Notes: generated from the sequence alone by a model not told the origin. A DNA stretch of 64,000 bases from Candidatus Rubrivivax defluviihabitans (GCA_016709385.1 JADJMW010000001.1:124001-188000), one strand, 5' to 3'. Numbered from the stretch's first letter, positions 35,086-43,705 are shown. A program made the numbers and translations.

Positions 35086-35160
35086 TGGCCCCCCCGGCAG
35101 GAATCGAACCTGCATCTGGCGCTTAGGAGGCGCCCGTTCTATCCATTGAACTACGGCGGG
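35086..35160 (-). tRNA. tRNA-Arg (anticodon CCU)
   Basis: A 75-nt cloverleaf including encoded CCA. The D stem is GTTC/GAAC, the anticodon stem GGCGC/GCGCC encloses loop CTCCTAA (anticodon CCT), and the T arm is GCAGGTTCGATTCCTGC. The acceptor strand CCCGCCG pairs with CGGGGGG except for one G-G mismatch at pair 4-69, and begins with C1-G72. The first 14 nt are part of the integration repeat, so the upstream sequence is now element DNA. It reads rare AGG codons. Confidence 0.88.
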
Positions 35161-35161
35161 A
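35147..35161. repeat. attL core of the integrated element
   Basis: TGAACTACGGCGGGA covers the 5' end of tRNA-Arg(CCU), positions 1-14 plus one flanking base. It recurs in direct orientation at 44867-44881. The repeats bracket the integrase-bearing element. Confidence 0.8.
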
Positions 35162-35240
35162 AATGCTATCAACCTGAGTCCATTTCCTAGGCAAATCAAC
35201 CACCTAGTAAGACCTAATCGCCTATACTTTCCCCTGTCAG

Positions 35241-35269
35241 TGCTACGACACTGCTACGGGAGGTGCTAC
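35241..35269. repeat. Integrase arm-site candidates, left end
   Basis: TGCTAC occurs three times in direct orientation at 35241, 35252 and 35264, spaced 11 and 12 bp, immediately before the integrase ATG. The same hexamer is paired at the other end of the element. Confidence 0.5.
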
Positions 35270-35271
35270 AA

Positions 35272-36357
35272 ATGGCGAGCGTCATCAAGATCGGCGACAA
35301 GTGGCGGGCCCAAGTTCGGCGCAAGGATCATAAGCCGGAGACCCGGACCTTCAAGACCCGCAAGGAGGCCGACCAGTGGGCCCGGGCCCTGGAGGCCAGC
35401 ATTGACGCCGGCAGCGGGCCGGCGCTGTCGGCCAACACCCGGCTCGCCCACCTGATCCGCGAGTACAAGCGGATCAGGGCCGAGGGCAGCCGGGAGATAG
35501 ACCCGGCGACGAACACCGCGTACATGCTCCAGCACCTGGAGGACGATCTAGGCCATGAGCGCGTCTGCGACCTGACGCCGGCCAGGCTGGTGAAGTGGGC
35601 CAGCACCCGCAAGGCCGAAGGCGCGGGCCCGTACACGATCAACATGGAACTGTCGTGCCTGGGCACCACGCTGCGGCACGCCGGCAGCTTCCTGGGCGTG
35701 CAGGTGCCTGACGTGGCCGGGCTGGCGCGGCCGACCTTGATGCACCTGCAACTGATCGGCGGTGGCGTCAGGCGCACACGGCGGCCGACCGAGGACGAAC
35801 TGCAGGCCGTGCTGGCCTACGTCGAGGCGCGCGACAAGGTGGCCGCCGAAGCTATGCGCGTGGCTGCCGTCACGGGCCTGCGCCGTTCCGAGCTGGTGAC
35901 GAAACTCAGATGGGACCGCCTGGACGAAAAGCGGCGGGCCGCGCTGATCGTGCAGCGCAAGCACCCGCGGCAACTGCTGGCGCGTGACGAGTGGGTGCCG
36001 ATGTTGGGCGATGCCTGGGCCATCGTGCAGCGCCAGGCCAGGACCGACGATCGGGTGTTCCCCGTCACGCCGGAGAAGATCACCGACTTGTTCACCGCCG
36101 CGTGCAAGGCCTGCGGCATCCCCAACCTGCGGCTCCATGATCTGCGGCACCTCGCGTCGAGCCGGCTGCAGGAGCTGGGCTTTGATGACGTGGAACGCAT
36201 GGCGGTCCTGGGTCACCAGTCCGTGCAGATGAACGCCAGGTACACCCACGCCACCCCCGAACACCTGCACCAGAAATTCGAGGCCGCCACCACGCCGACA
36301 CCGAAGCCGCGGAGTCGGCGCAAGGTGGCGCCAAAGCCGGCTGAGGCAGCGACATGA
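35272..36357 (+). CDS. int: Tyrosine-family site-specific integrase
   Basis: A 361-residue recombinase: N-terminal arm-binding domain (about 1-55), SAM-like core-binding domain (about 60-150), and a catalytic domain with Arg204 (TGLRRSEL), Lys230, His289 and Arg292 (HDLRH), His315 (LGHQS) and nucleophile Tyr324. All active-site residues are present. I chose ATG at 35272 with GGGAGG upstream. It sits beside attL at the tRNA-Arg gene and is the likely enzyme that inserted the element. The next gene overlaps its stop by 4 nt. A TATACT -10-like box lies about 45 nt upstream. Confidence 0.95.
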   Translation: MASVIKIGDKWRAQVRRKDHKPETRTFKTRKEADQWARALEASIDAGSGPALSANTRLAHLIREYKRIRAEGSREIDPATNTAYMLQHLEDDLGHERVCDLTPARLVKWASTRKAEGAGPYTINMELSCLGTTLRHAGSFLGVQVPDVAGLARPTLMHLQLIGGGVRRTRRPTEDELQAVLAYVEARDKVAAEAMRVAAVTGLRRSELVTKLRWDRLDEKRRAALIVQRKHPRQLLARDEWVPMLGDAWAIVQRQARTDDRVFPVTPEKITDLFTAACKACGIPNLRLHDLRHLASSRLQELGFDDVERMAVLGHQSVQMNARYTHATPEHLHQKFEAATTPTPKPRSRRKVAPKPAEAAT

Positions 36358-36926
36358 GACCGCGGCCGGCACTGCGCCAGGCGCGCCACGATGGCACGCT
36401 GCGCATGCTCGCAGAGGCACGCGAGTGCATCGCCCGCATCGGCGCCGCAGCAGCGCCGCAACTGTCGGCCAGCACCAAGCATGCAGCGCAGCAACTGGCG
36501 ATGCTGGCGCAGGCCCGTCTGGTCGCACTGCAGGCGCTGCCGCCGCACACCGCCGAGGCGTGGACTGCAGCGGCAAACCTTGCCCGGGCGCTGGAAAAGA
36601 TCGACGCCGTCATCAGCGCACCCGAGGCATGGGCCGGCATGCCGCTGCTGTTCGAAGCCCAGCACCTGCTGGGCGCCGCCGATGTCCAGACCGGCGCGGC
36701 AGTGCTGGCGGCCGATCAGCGTGCGGTGGCCGTCGTGCATGGCCGCAAAGGAGGCCGCCCGTCGAAGGCCGGGCGTGACGCCGAGCTGGCCGGCCGGTTC
36801 GCCGAACGGCAGCGCAGCCACCGGACCCTCACCACGCGCGAGTTGTACGACGACATCGCGGCCGAGTTCGGCGTGGAGTGGTGGACCGTGCGCGACGCGG
36901 TGCTGAAGGTGACGCCGCCCGGCTGA
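36354..36926 (+). CDS. Uncharacterised element protein with possible C-terminal HTH
   Basis: I do not recognise this 190-residue protein as a family. It is helical and Ala-rich. The last 55 residues, after a basic GRKGGRPSKAGRD, read LTTRELYDDIAAEFGVEWWTVRDAVLKV, which could be a winged-helix or recombinase-like DNA-binding segment. It is coupled to the integrase by an ATGA overlap, so it may act in integration or excision control. Confidence 0.65.
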   Translation: MRPRPALRQARHDGTLRMLAEARECIARIGAAAAPQLSASTKHAAQQLAMLAQARLVALQALPPHTAEAWTAAANLARALEKIDAVISAPEAWAGMPLLFEAQHLLGAADVQTGAAVLAADQRAVAVVHGRKGGRPSKAGRDAELAGRFAERQRSHRTLTTRELYDDIAAEFGVEWWTVRDAVLKVTPPG

Positions 36927-36988
36927 AAGGGGGGGGTTTCCTACGCCGGCTTTCTAGAGTGCCGCTACTGGTTAACAGGAGCGACACG

Positions 36989-37060
36989 ATGCAAAAGCCA
37001 CCCAAGACCCGCCACAGGCCGCGCCGCTGCTTGTGGTGGACCACGTTATGGCGCCGATGA
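36989..37060 (+). CDS. Possible 23-residue leader peptide before the AlpA-like gene
   Basis: A short frame, MQKPPKTRHRPRRCLWWTTL and three more residues, has a strong AGGAG site 7 nt upstream. Its TGA overlaps the ATG of the AlpA-like gene (ATGA). The composition is basic with two tandem Trp and a third Trp. Translational coupling or attenuation is possible. It may also be the eroded start of the next gene. Confidence 0.4.
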   Translation: MQKPPKTRHRPRRCLWWTTLWRR

Positions 37061-37242
37061 TCGGCCTGAGCGTCCATTTCCTGCAGAAGGATCGCCGCGG
37101 CCCGCAGCGCATCCCGTTCATCCGCCTGGGTGACCGCTGTCTCTATGACCCGCAGGAGGTCATGGCCGCTGTCAAGGCGTTGACTGTCGGCGGGCCTCGT
37201 GGCCGCCGTGGGCGCCGTAGCACCTCGGTGGAGGGTGCCTAG
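37057..37242 (+). CDS. AlpA-like small DNA-binding regulator
   Basis: A 61-residue protein with SVHFLQKDRRGPQRIPFIRLG and YDPQEVMAAVKALT, the short MerR-like winged HTH shared by excisionases and AlpA proteins. AlpA activators control int/xis or replication modules in P4-type elements and PICIs. I placed the start at the ATG overlapping the leader's stop; an ATG nine nt upstream is also possible. It sits between integrase and replication genes, as expected. Confidence 0.6.
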   Translation: MIGLSVHFLQKDRRGPQRIPFIRLGDRCLYDPQEVMAAVKALTVGGPRGRRGRRSTSVEGA

Positions 37243-37458
37243 ATGACCGCCGCCGAACACCGCCTTGACGAAGCTGAAGCCGCCGCTTGTCAGATCGAGG
37301 CCGTGCTCGAAGCCGCCGCCCGCATGGCCAGCCCCTACGGCACACCCGACCACGAGCGTGCTGCTTGGTTGCATGCCGTGGGTCTCGATCTCGCGAAGGG
37401 GCTGCTGCGGGTGATCCGAGGCAACGACGCCAGCGCGGGAGATGCACCCCATGCGTGA
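37243..37458 (+). CDS. Uncharacterised 71-residue element protein
   Basis: It starts on the base after the AlpA-like stop and overlaps the ParB-like gene. The sequence is helical and acidic (LDEAEAAACQIEAVLEAAARM). No family is recognised. Placement in a tight row of co-directional genes supports it being translated. Confidence 0.5.
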   Translation: MTAAEHRLDEAEAAACQIEAVLEAAARMASPYGTPDHERAAWLHAVGLDLAKGLLRVIRGNDASAGDAPHA

Positions 37459-38372
37459 CCCACAAAAAGCGACGCCCGGCGGATCAGGCCAGGCGGTCGC
37501 AGAGACAAACACAGAAAGCCCCCACATGGTAGCCGCTGGCGCCTGTCTAGACAAGCAGCGTCACCCGCTATCCGCGGCCTTCGGCGACATGCCTGCCGAT
37601 GAGTTCGACGCGCTGGTGGGCGACATCAAGCGCAACGGGCAGATCAGCGACATCGTCAAGGCCGCCGACGGCAGCATCCTTGATGGCTGGCACCGCTACC
37701 GCGCGTGCATCGAGGCTGGCATCACGCCGCGCATCGAACCCTTCAGCTTCATCATCGAACCCGCCACCGAAGGTGTCGGTAGGTCACACGATGACCGAGG
37801 CGGAATTCGTCGTCGCGCAGAACGCCCACCGCCGGCACCTGACGGCAGAGCAGCGGCGCGGCATCGTGGCCGAGCTGCTGAAGGCCGACCCAGCGAAGTC
37901 AGACCGTGCCATCGGGAGCATGGCGAAGGTGGATCACAAGACCGTGGCCACCGTTCGGCGCCAGGCCGAGGCAGGTGGGGAAATTCCCCACCTGACCAAG
38001 ACCACCGGGAAGGACGGCAAGAAGTACGCGAAGCCGACGGCGGCACCTCAAGCGAAGGTTCAGCCCGAGCCGCCGCCAGACATCAGCCCCCAGCGCGAGG
38101 CCGAGCTGCACGAGCAGCTTGCGGCCGCAGTGACCGCGCTGCGCGAAGAAGCGGAGCAGTCAGCAGCCATCAAGGACAGCGTGCGCGGCGTGCCAGCGAC
38201 GCAGGGAGCATGGGCCGAAGTGCTGGGGCAACTGGGCGGCATCGCGGAGATGGCAACCCGGTTACAGGAATCATTGGAGACCGCCTGCAGCCGCTGCCGA
38301 TGCCTGTCGGTGACATGCACGCCAAGCTGCAGGCCGGCATGGCCCAGGTGGCCGCGTCAATCGCCAAGCTGA
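37451..38372 (+). pseudogene. ParB-like nuclease/partition domain protein, frameshifted
   Basis: The first 110 residues are a ParB N-terminal domain: HPLSAAFGDMPADEFDALV, IKRNGQISDIVKAADGSIL, DGWHRYRACIEAG. Near 37770-37795 the match moves into the +1 frame, where the ParB helical part follows: TEAEFVVAQNAHRRHLTAEQ, RRGIVAELLKADPAKSDRAI and DHKTVATVRRQAE. Read as one protein it has the usual order of a ParB domain plus HTH. The first frame stays open after the shift but becomes Arg-rich nonsense. ParB proteins bind DNA and hydrolyse CTP, and plasmid forms aid segregation. A programmed shift cannot be ruled out, but other frameshifts in this element favour decay. Confidence 0.65.
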
Positions 38373-38983
38373 GCGAACACATCGGCGCGGCCTACCTCGC
38401 GGGTGATCTGCCGGCAGTGAATCGCTCGGCGATACCCGAGCGCGGCATTCGCAGGCGCAACCCCGCGTTGCCCATCACCTTCCCGGCTTCGAGCATGGTC
38501 ACGCCTGTCGACTACGAAGCCCGGCGTGTCGTCGCGTGGCTCGATTCGCTGAACCCAGACGTGACCGACCGCGCGCTGATCGTTAGGCAACTGCAGGCGC
38601 AGCTAGACGACCTGGCCGGCGTGAAGGACACCGTGAAGGCGAAGGTAGAGCGGCTGGCCGCGAAGGAGATTGATCGTTTGCGCGGCCTGTTCCATGTCGA
38701 AGTGCGCAAGGAGTTTGAAGAGCGCCACCCAGAAATGGTGTCGGAGTACAGCGCGAGGTTGGACAAGCTCAATGACGAAATCCACCGCTGTATCCAGCGC
38801 ACCAAGGGCACCGACGACTACATGACGCAGGACGAATTCCGTCTGCTGCAGGGATGTTTACATCCTGATCGCCAGCCCGAGAGCGAGAAAGAGAAGTACG
38901 GCCGCGCCTTCCAGATCATCAAGCGCATGGAGTCGCGCATCGACCCCAGCAAGCGCAAGCGCATGTTGAAGGGGTGGGCATGA
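38300..38983 (+). CDS. Uncharacterised coiled-coil element protein
   Basis: A 227-residue helical protein beginning MPVGDMHAKLQAGMAQVAAS. The middle (VVAWLDSLNPDVTDRALIVR) is followed by a coiled-coil stretch. The end, EFRLLQGCLHPDRQPESEKE then YGRAFQIIKRM, has an HPDR core like that of the J-domain HPD loop. It is in the same frame as the first part of the upstream ParB-like gene and may be the C-terminal half of one original protein joined by a second, compensating shift near 38280. Its stop overlaps the helicase ATG. Confidence 0.55.
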   Translation: MPVGDMHAKLQAGMAQVAASIAKLSEHIGAAYLAGDLPAVNRSAIPERGIRRRNPALPITFPASSMVTPVDYEARRVVAWLDSLNPDVTDRALIVRQLQAQLDDLAGVKDTVKAKVERLAAKEIDRLRGLFHVEVRKEFEERHPEMVSEYSARLDKLNDEIHRCIQRTKGTDDYMTQDEFRLLQGCLHPDRQPESEKEKYGRAFQIIKRMESRIDPSKRKRMLKGWA

Positions 38984-40356
38984 CTGACCCCACCGCCGAT
39001 CGCCAGAGCACAGCCGCGGGAGGCGCCGCGGCAAAGCGCCAGGCCGCCACCGACGCCACCCACTACGAACTGGCCGAGCAGTGGATGATGTCGCGCGTCG
39101 CCCATGGCGCGCACTTCCCCATCTTCAACGGCGGCAGCTTCTACACCCCATCGAAGGCGCAGACGTGGAAGCCCCTGAGCATGGGCAAGGTCGAGGCCGA
39201 GGTGGCCGCGCTGTTCGTGGGCGAGAAGCTGGCCCGCAAGCACTCGGACTACCGCGGCATCGCGGCCACCGCCGTCAACCTGGCCGACGACCCGGAGTTC
39301 TTCGCGGCCGCGCCGATGGGCGTGGCGAGCCCGGCCGGGTTCCACCGCATCGGCCCCGACGGCGCCATCACGACCGAGCCCTTGACGCTGGCCCACCGGC
39401 AGACGTTTGCCCTGAGCTGCGCGCCCGACTCCGAGGGCGAGCCGGTGCTCACCGACCGCATGCTCGCCGACGCACTGGACGGCCCCGACGCTGCCGAACA
39501 GATCGAGCTGGCATGGCAGATCGTGGGCGCGGCGCTGTTCGGCTTGATGGCACGGCACCAAGTGGCCGGGTTGTTCCTGGGCGCGCCTGGCAGCGGCAAG
39601 AGCACGTTTCAGATGCTGCTGCGAGGCCTGTTTCCGGCCGATGCGGTTTCCGCCGTACCGCCGTCGTCATGGGGCCGTGAGTACTTCGTGGCGAGCCTGG
39701 CCGGCAAGCGCTTGAACCTCGTGGGCGAGCTGGACGACGCCGCGCCGATTCCGGCGGCCGCCTTCAAGAACATCACCGGGGGAGGTCTGGCCGAAGGGCG
39801 CCATCCGACGCACCGGCCCTTCTCCTTCGTCTGTGTCGCGGCGCACTGCTTCGCTTCCAACACGCTGCCCGCAACCACCGACAAGGGTGAAGGTTTCTTC
39901 CGCGCTGGCGCGTGGTGCACTCCGCCACCGCGTGCCGACGCGGCCGTCGATCCGTACCTGGTCGACAAGATCCCAGCGCACGAGATGCCTGGCGTGATCG
40001 CCCGCGCCTTCGCCGCCGCCGAGTCGGTGGCCAAGGCCGGCGGGCTGCGCGTCACGCCGTCGCACAGCGCGGCCATGGACAAGTGGCGCAACGCCGCCAA
40101 TCCGATCATCCAGTGGTTGACCGACGTCGACGCGATCGAGCTCGATCCTCAAGCCAGGGACACCACCACGACGCAGGCCTACGAACACTATCGCCGCTGG
40201 GCCGCAGACGCGGGCTTCCGGCATGCGTTCGGCAGGAACCACTTCCTTGACCTGCTGGAGACCACCGGGCCGGCGCGGGGCGTGCGCCTGACCCGTACCA
40301 ACGAAGGCCGCATGGTGGCCGGCTTGGCCCTGAAGCCCCTTCGATTCCCAGGATGA
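38980..40356 (+). CDS. D5/P4-type SF3 replicative helicase
   Basis: A 458-residue ATPase with Walker A GAPGSGKS (residues 201-208), Walker B-like LNLVGELDDA, and the SF3 motif C region ASNTLPATTDKGEGFFRA with its sensor Asn and an arginine finger candidate. A 180-residue N-terminal region lacks an obvious primase signature, and a C-terminal wHTH-like end follows. It should unwind the element's replication origin. GAAGGGG precedes the ATG, which overlaps the upstream stop (ATGA). This gene argues that the element once replicated on its own. Confidence 0.82.
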   Translation: MTDPTADRQSTAAGGAAAKRQAATDATHYELAEQWMMSRVAHGAHFPIFNGGSFYTPSKAQTWKPLSMGKVEAEVAALFVGEKLARKHSDYRGIAATAVNLADDPEFFAAAPMGVASPAGFHRIGPDGAITTEPLTLAHRQTFALSCAPDSEGEPVLTDRMLADALDGPDAAEQIELAWQIVGAALFGLMARHQVAGLFLGAPGSGKSTFQMLLRGLFPADAVSAVPPSSWGREYFVASLAGKRLNLVGELDDAAPIPAAAFKNITGGGLAEGRHPTHRPFSFVCVAAHCFASNTLPATTDKGEGFFRAGAWCTPPPRADAAVDPYLVDKIPAHEMPGVIARAFAAAESVAKAGGLRVTPSHSAAMDKWRNAANPIIQWLTDVDAIELDPQARDTTTTQAYEHYRRWAADAGFRHAFGRNHFLDLLETTGPARGVRLTRTNEGRMVAGLALKPLRFPG

Positions 40357-40502
40357 CCCGAGTGACGCTTTTGACGCTTTTTCGGGACCACCGGTCCACA
40401 CATGTGCGCGTACACGCGCGCGTTACGCGGACGCCTGACCCGGGGGCCAAAAACGACAAAAGCGGCCCAGCGCGACGGCGCCCACCCATTGAAAGGATCA
40501 GC

Positions 40503-40949
40503 ATGTTCTACAAAACCGCATGGGGCGAAGTCATCAACCTGGACCATCTGGTGACGGTGAGGCCCAGCGCCGGCGGCCGGGCGCGTGGCCTGATGACCGA
40601 CGGGTCGGAGGTTCAACTGCAGGACTACGACGCGCGCTTGATCGTCGACCTGACGCGCTCAGTCGTGGCGGCCAGGCCCGACGACCGCGCCGTCGTGTTC
40701 ACCTGGTACGGGGCCGACGACACGCCGACCCATGACGCGCGAGATGTGCCCGTAGTCGCATGGGCACTCGACGGCCAGGTCATGGTGCCAGTGCTCGCCG
40801 AAGAGGTCATCGAACGACAGGAAAGCGTCGGCGTCCTGATGCCCGATGGCAGCGTGTGCGACCTGTTCGGCTCCACCTGGCCGACGCGCCTGGCGTTCGT
40901 CGAAGACGAGGTGCGGCGCTTCCGGCAACAGGCAGCGAGGGCAGCGTGA
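40503..40949 (+). CDS. Uncharacterised 148-residue element protein
   Basis: It starts MFYKTAWGEVINLDHLVTV with AAAGGA upstream. The first 60 residues look like a beta-rich small domain with an LMTDGSEVQLQDYD strand pair. The rest is helical with LAFVEDEVRRFRQQAARAA at the end. No family is recognised. The 146-nt gap before it contains runs such as CGCGTACACGCGCG but no clear site. Confidence 0.6.
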   Translation: MFYKTAWGEVINLDHLVTVRPSAGGRARGLMTDGSEVQLQDYDARLIVDLTRSVVAARPDDRAVVFTWYGADDTPTHDARDVPVVAWALDGQVMVPVLAEEVIERQESVGVLMPDGSVCDLFGSTWPTRLAFVEDEVRRFRQQAARAA

Positions 40950-41161
40950 CACCCGGCACCACCGCCGACCGCTGGCACGCCATGACGCTGCACCTGGCCG
41001 GCTCGCCACCACCGCCACCGCCGCCGATCCCTGGCCGGGTGCACCGTGCTCCCGTGCCGACTGAGCTCGACCCCTATCCCGAGCAGCAGCAGCGCGAGAT
41101 GCAGGCGGCAGCCGTGTGGCGCGAGCTGGCATCGGACGGCGAAGGCAGTGCGCCGGACTGA
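40946..41161 (+). CDS. Small Pro-rich element protein
   Basis: A 71-residue frame starting with GTG that overlaps the preceding TGA (GTGA). It has a run of seven Pro after AGSP, then a helical end EQQQREMQAAAVWRELASDG. It is not recognised. The overlap and codon pattern suggest it is translated by coupling. Confidence 0.45.
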   Translation: MTPGTTADRWHAMTLHLAGSPPPPPPPIPGRVHRAPVPTELDPYPEQQQREMQAAAVWRELASDGEGSAPD

Positions 41162-41216
41162 CGTGCCAGTGCGGTCTAGGTTCTTCCAGAGAGAAAAGCT
41201 GACGTGGGCTTATTGC

Positions 41217-41232
41217 GGCGCGTCGACGCGCC
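41217..41232. promoter_or_regulatory. 16-bp perfect palindrome in the gap before the packaging genes
   Basis: GGCGCGTCGACGCGCC lies in a 194-nt gene gap that also has several CTAG motifs. It may be an operator or hairpin separating replication and packaging modules. No clear promoter is visible. Confidence 0.35.
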
Positions 41233-41355
41233 AGTCTCTGGTCCTGGGGATAGTCCCGATCTAGACTCTAGTCCTCAAGGAGTCCAAATCGGATCCGTCC
41301 CGCCGACGTCGCACCTCAACGCCGACCCGTCCCGCGCCGCTGGGTTCGCCGCGGC

Positions 41356-41781
41356 ATGCCGCTGACCAGCCTGGCCGAGGCACTGACCTGGCACAGCGCC
41401 ACCATCACGCCCCGCCGCCGGTCGGACGCGCCACCACCGCCCGAGCTGGCCGCCGAGCCGGCGCCGTCGGGCAGCATGTCGTCGCAGTTGCTTGCGGCCA
41501 GGCTACGGCGGGAGCAAGCCGAAGCCCAGATGCGCGAGCGTGACGCCGCGACGCAGGCCGGCGAGCTGGTGCAGCGGGCCGACGTGGAACGCGGCGCGTT
41601 CGAAGTGGCGCGCGAGCTGCGCGACCGGCTGACCACCTGCGCCAGGCGCATCGCATCCGAGGTGGCCGCCGTCGACACCGCCGAGGGCTGCGAGGCCGTG
41701 ATCGACCGCGAGCACCGCATCGTGCTCGAGCTGCTCGTGAGCGGCATCCGCGAGAAGCTCGGGTCCGAAGTCAAGGCCTGA
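41356..41781 (+). CDS. Terminase small subunit-like protein (Nu1/TerS type)
   Basis: A 141-residue protein. The region LLAARLRREQAEAQMRERDA, then AGELVQRADVERGAFEVARE and AARIASEVAAVDTAEGCEA-like helices, ends in DREHRIVLELLVSGIREKL. It follows the C-terminal pattern of Nu1-like TerS: a charged helix, a GxLV turn, and a helix ending in a short basic tail. The usual N-terminal wHTH is replaced by a Pro-rich stretch, so it may be truncated. TerS picks the DNA to be packaged, and satellites encode their own to redirect helper-phage packaging. Confidence is moderate because TerS proteins diverge widely. Confidence 0.5.
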   Translation: MPLTSLAEALTWHSATITPRRRSDAPPPPELAAEPAPSGSMSSQLLAARLRREQAEAQMRERDAATQAGELVQRADVERGAFEVARELRDRLTTCARRIASEVAAVDTAEGCEAVIDREHRIVLELLVSGIREKLGSEVKA

Positions 41782-41786
41782 AGCCC

Positions 41787-42289
41787 ATGACCGAGCCCGC
41801 ACACGTTGCCGAAGACCGGGTCGCCAGGCTGGTGGCCGGTCGGGCCGATGCCGACGACATGCAGTGGCTGCTGCGGGGCCTCGGCGCGTGGGACAGATCC
41901 GGCGGCGAGCTGAGTTTGGAGCGCTGCTTGCGCCTGACGGCTACGCCGTTCCAGCGGCGGTGCGCCAGCGCAATGCGTGGTTGTCCGAGCTGGCCCGCCT
42001 GGTCGCCACCGAGCCCGGCGAAGGGCCGCTTGCCCACCGCGTGCACCGCGCCCTGGACCGCTTCCAGACGCGCGGGCTGTGGGCGAGCTGGAAGGACGAT
42101 CCAGAGCCGCCCGCAGGCGCTGCGCAACTGCACGCCGCGGCATTCTGGGTGCTCAAGCTCAACGCAGGAAAGGCTCTGTCCTTCTGGCACATCCGCGACT
42201 TGTTGCAGGGGGAAATCCGACCCGAGATTTCCCACGGCGCCGAGGGCACCATGGGCGCCGTGACACCCACACCCACTTCGGAGAACTGA
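41787..42289 (+). pseudogene. Frameshifted element gene of unknown function
   Basis: The frame starts MTEPAHVAEDRVARLVAGRA and then WLLRGLGAWDRSGGE, but around 41905-41920 the coherent sequence moves to another frame: FGALLAPDGYAVPAAVRQRN, then LARLVATEPGEGPLAHRVHR, ending TPTPTSEN. Together they would give about 165 helical residues. No family is recognised. One lost or gained base explains the break. Confidence 0.5.
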
Positions 42290-42292
42290 ACG

Positions 42293-42707
42293 ATGGCATT
42301 CAACCTGGCCGACATCACCGCCAGCATCCGCGGGCTTGCTTCGCAGGCGCGCAAACTGCGCAGCGACATCGAGAAGGCGCGCCGGAGCACGGCGAGTCGC
42401 GCGCGCGCCGACCTCAAGGCCGCGTGGGCGAGTGGCGCGGCGGGGGGAGGCGGGGCGGGGGCGTGGCCATGGCGGCCGCCCGCCGGGCGGCGCCGCCCGG
42501 CCCGCCTGGTTGCTGTGGCCTGGCCGGCGGCTGTCGGGCCTGGACTGATCGTTGACGCCATGACCTGGCCGCGGCCGAGGGTTTGCCGATGCTGCGCAGC
42601 GTGTCGTTGAGCTGCAGCGGCTGGAAAAGCACATCGCCGGCCTCGAGGCGCAAGAGGCGACGCTTCGCGCCGAAGCCCGCGCCGCTGGCGTACTTTTGGA
42701 GGACTGA
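42293..42707 (+). pseudogene. Frameshifted coiled-coil element protein
   Basis: It begins MAFNLADITASIRGLASQAR and KLRSDIEKARRSTASRARAD, a helical start. The frame then turns Arg/Pro-rich. A coiled coil in a different frame, ending at 42707, reads VVELQRLEKHIAGLEAQEAT and LRAEARAAGVLLED. The two probably formed one small protein of about 135 residues. Function is unknown. The following 217 nt up to the protease-like gene hold only an 11-codon frame. Confidence 0.45.
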
Positions 42708-42924
42708 GCATGAACGAAAACGATGAGTCGCCTCCGTGCAGGTGATGACGCTGAGCGGAGGTCCCTGGAGGCGGCCGGGGAGCGCTGACGCCCTGACGGC
42801 TGGCGGGTCCGGCGCACGGTGGCGAACGCGTTCTTGGCAGCGCAGGCTGCCTGCGCCGCGATCCGGCCGGCGCCGTGCGCGAGGTGGGCGGTACCGCACG
42901 GGGCGCGGACCGCCGGGGTCTGTG

Positions 42925-43586
42925 ATGCCAGTCGTCGCCACCGCCCGCGGCCAGGCCGCCTACGCCGCTGCCGCCGCCGCCGGCAAGATCAACCTCATCG
43001 GCCGGGCCGTCACCATGACCGCCGAAGGCCGCGCGATGCGGCCGGCACCCGTCGCCCGGCCGCGTGAGCACGTTGTGCGCTTCCGTCAGGCTGGCGTCGA
43101 CGGCTTCCGGCTCGCTGCGCCGCTGGAACTGAAGGCCGGCGGCGGTGCGCTGCCTGACCGGTTCACCGGCACCGCCTATTCCGGCGGGTTCGTGCCCGAT
43201 TACGAGGTGGTGATCGACCTGGCCACCACCACGTTCAACCAGAAGTTGCCGCTGTTGGACAACCACTACCGCGGCGGCATCGTGGGCGTGGTCGATCAGG
43301 CCAGCGCGAAAGACCACCGCATGGTTGTCGGTGGCCGGCTGTTCAGCGACATGGCCGGCAGCGCCGCCGAACGCATCGCCCAGCTTGCACAGCGTGGCGT
43401 GCCGTTCGAGATGAGCGTGGGGCTTTACGCCTTCACGACCGAGAGCATCCCCGCCGGCAAGCGTCCGTCAACGGCCAGGTCTTCAACGGCCCGGTCAACG
43501 TGCTGCGCAAGGGCCAGGTGCGCGAGGTGTCGATCGTGACTTTGGGCGCCGACCCCAAGACCGCGGTGAAGGTCTTCACCCGATAG
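42925..43586 (+). pseudogene. Prohead protease-like gene, frameshifted near the 3' end
   Basis: The first part has FTGTAYSGGFVPDYEVVIDL, KLPLLDNHYRGGIVGVVDQA and RLAQ-like helices before VPFEMSVGLYAFTTESIPAG. His in LLDNH and Ser in EMSVG fit the catalytic pair of HK97/Mu-type prohead proteases. At about 43465 one base is missing: the match resumes in the next frame as VNGQVFNGPVNVLRKGQVRE, then VSIVTLGADPKTAVKVF, including the conserved GAD, and stops at TAG. Such proteases trim scaffold during capsid assembly. Portal and capsid genes are not present. Confidence 0.6.
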
Positions 43587-43705
43587 GTTTGCGGCAGGTG
43601 TGCGTGTGGATCTGCCATGGGCACGCGCACGGCTGGAGCGCCTGCTATGCCGGGATCCGCTGGCGGTTGGCTTCCGGCCGCCAGCAGCGCGCCAGGACGC
43701 CGTAG

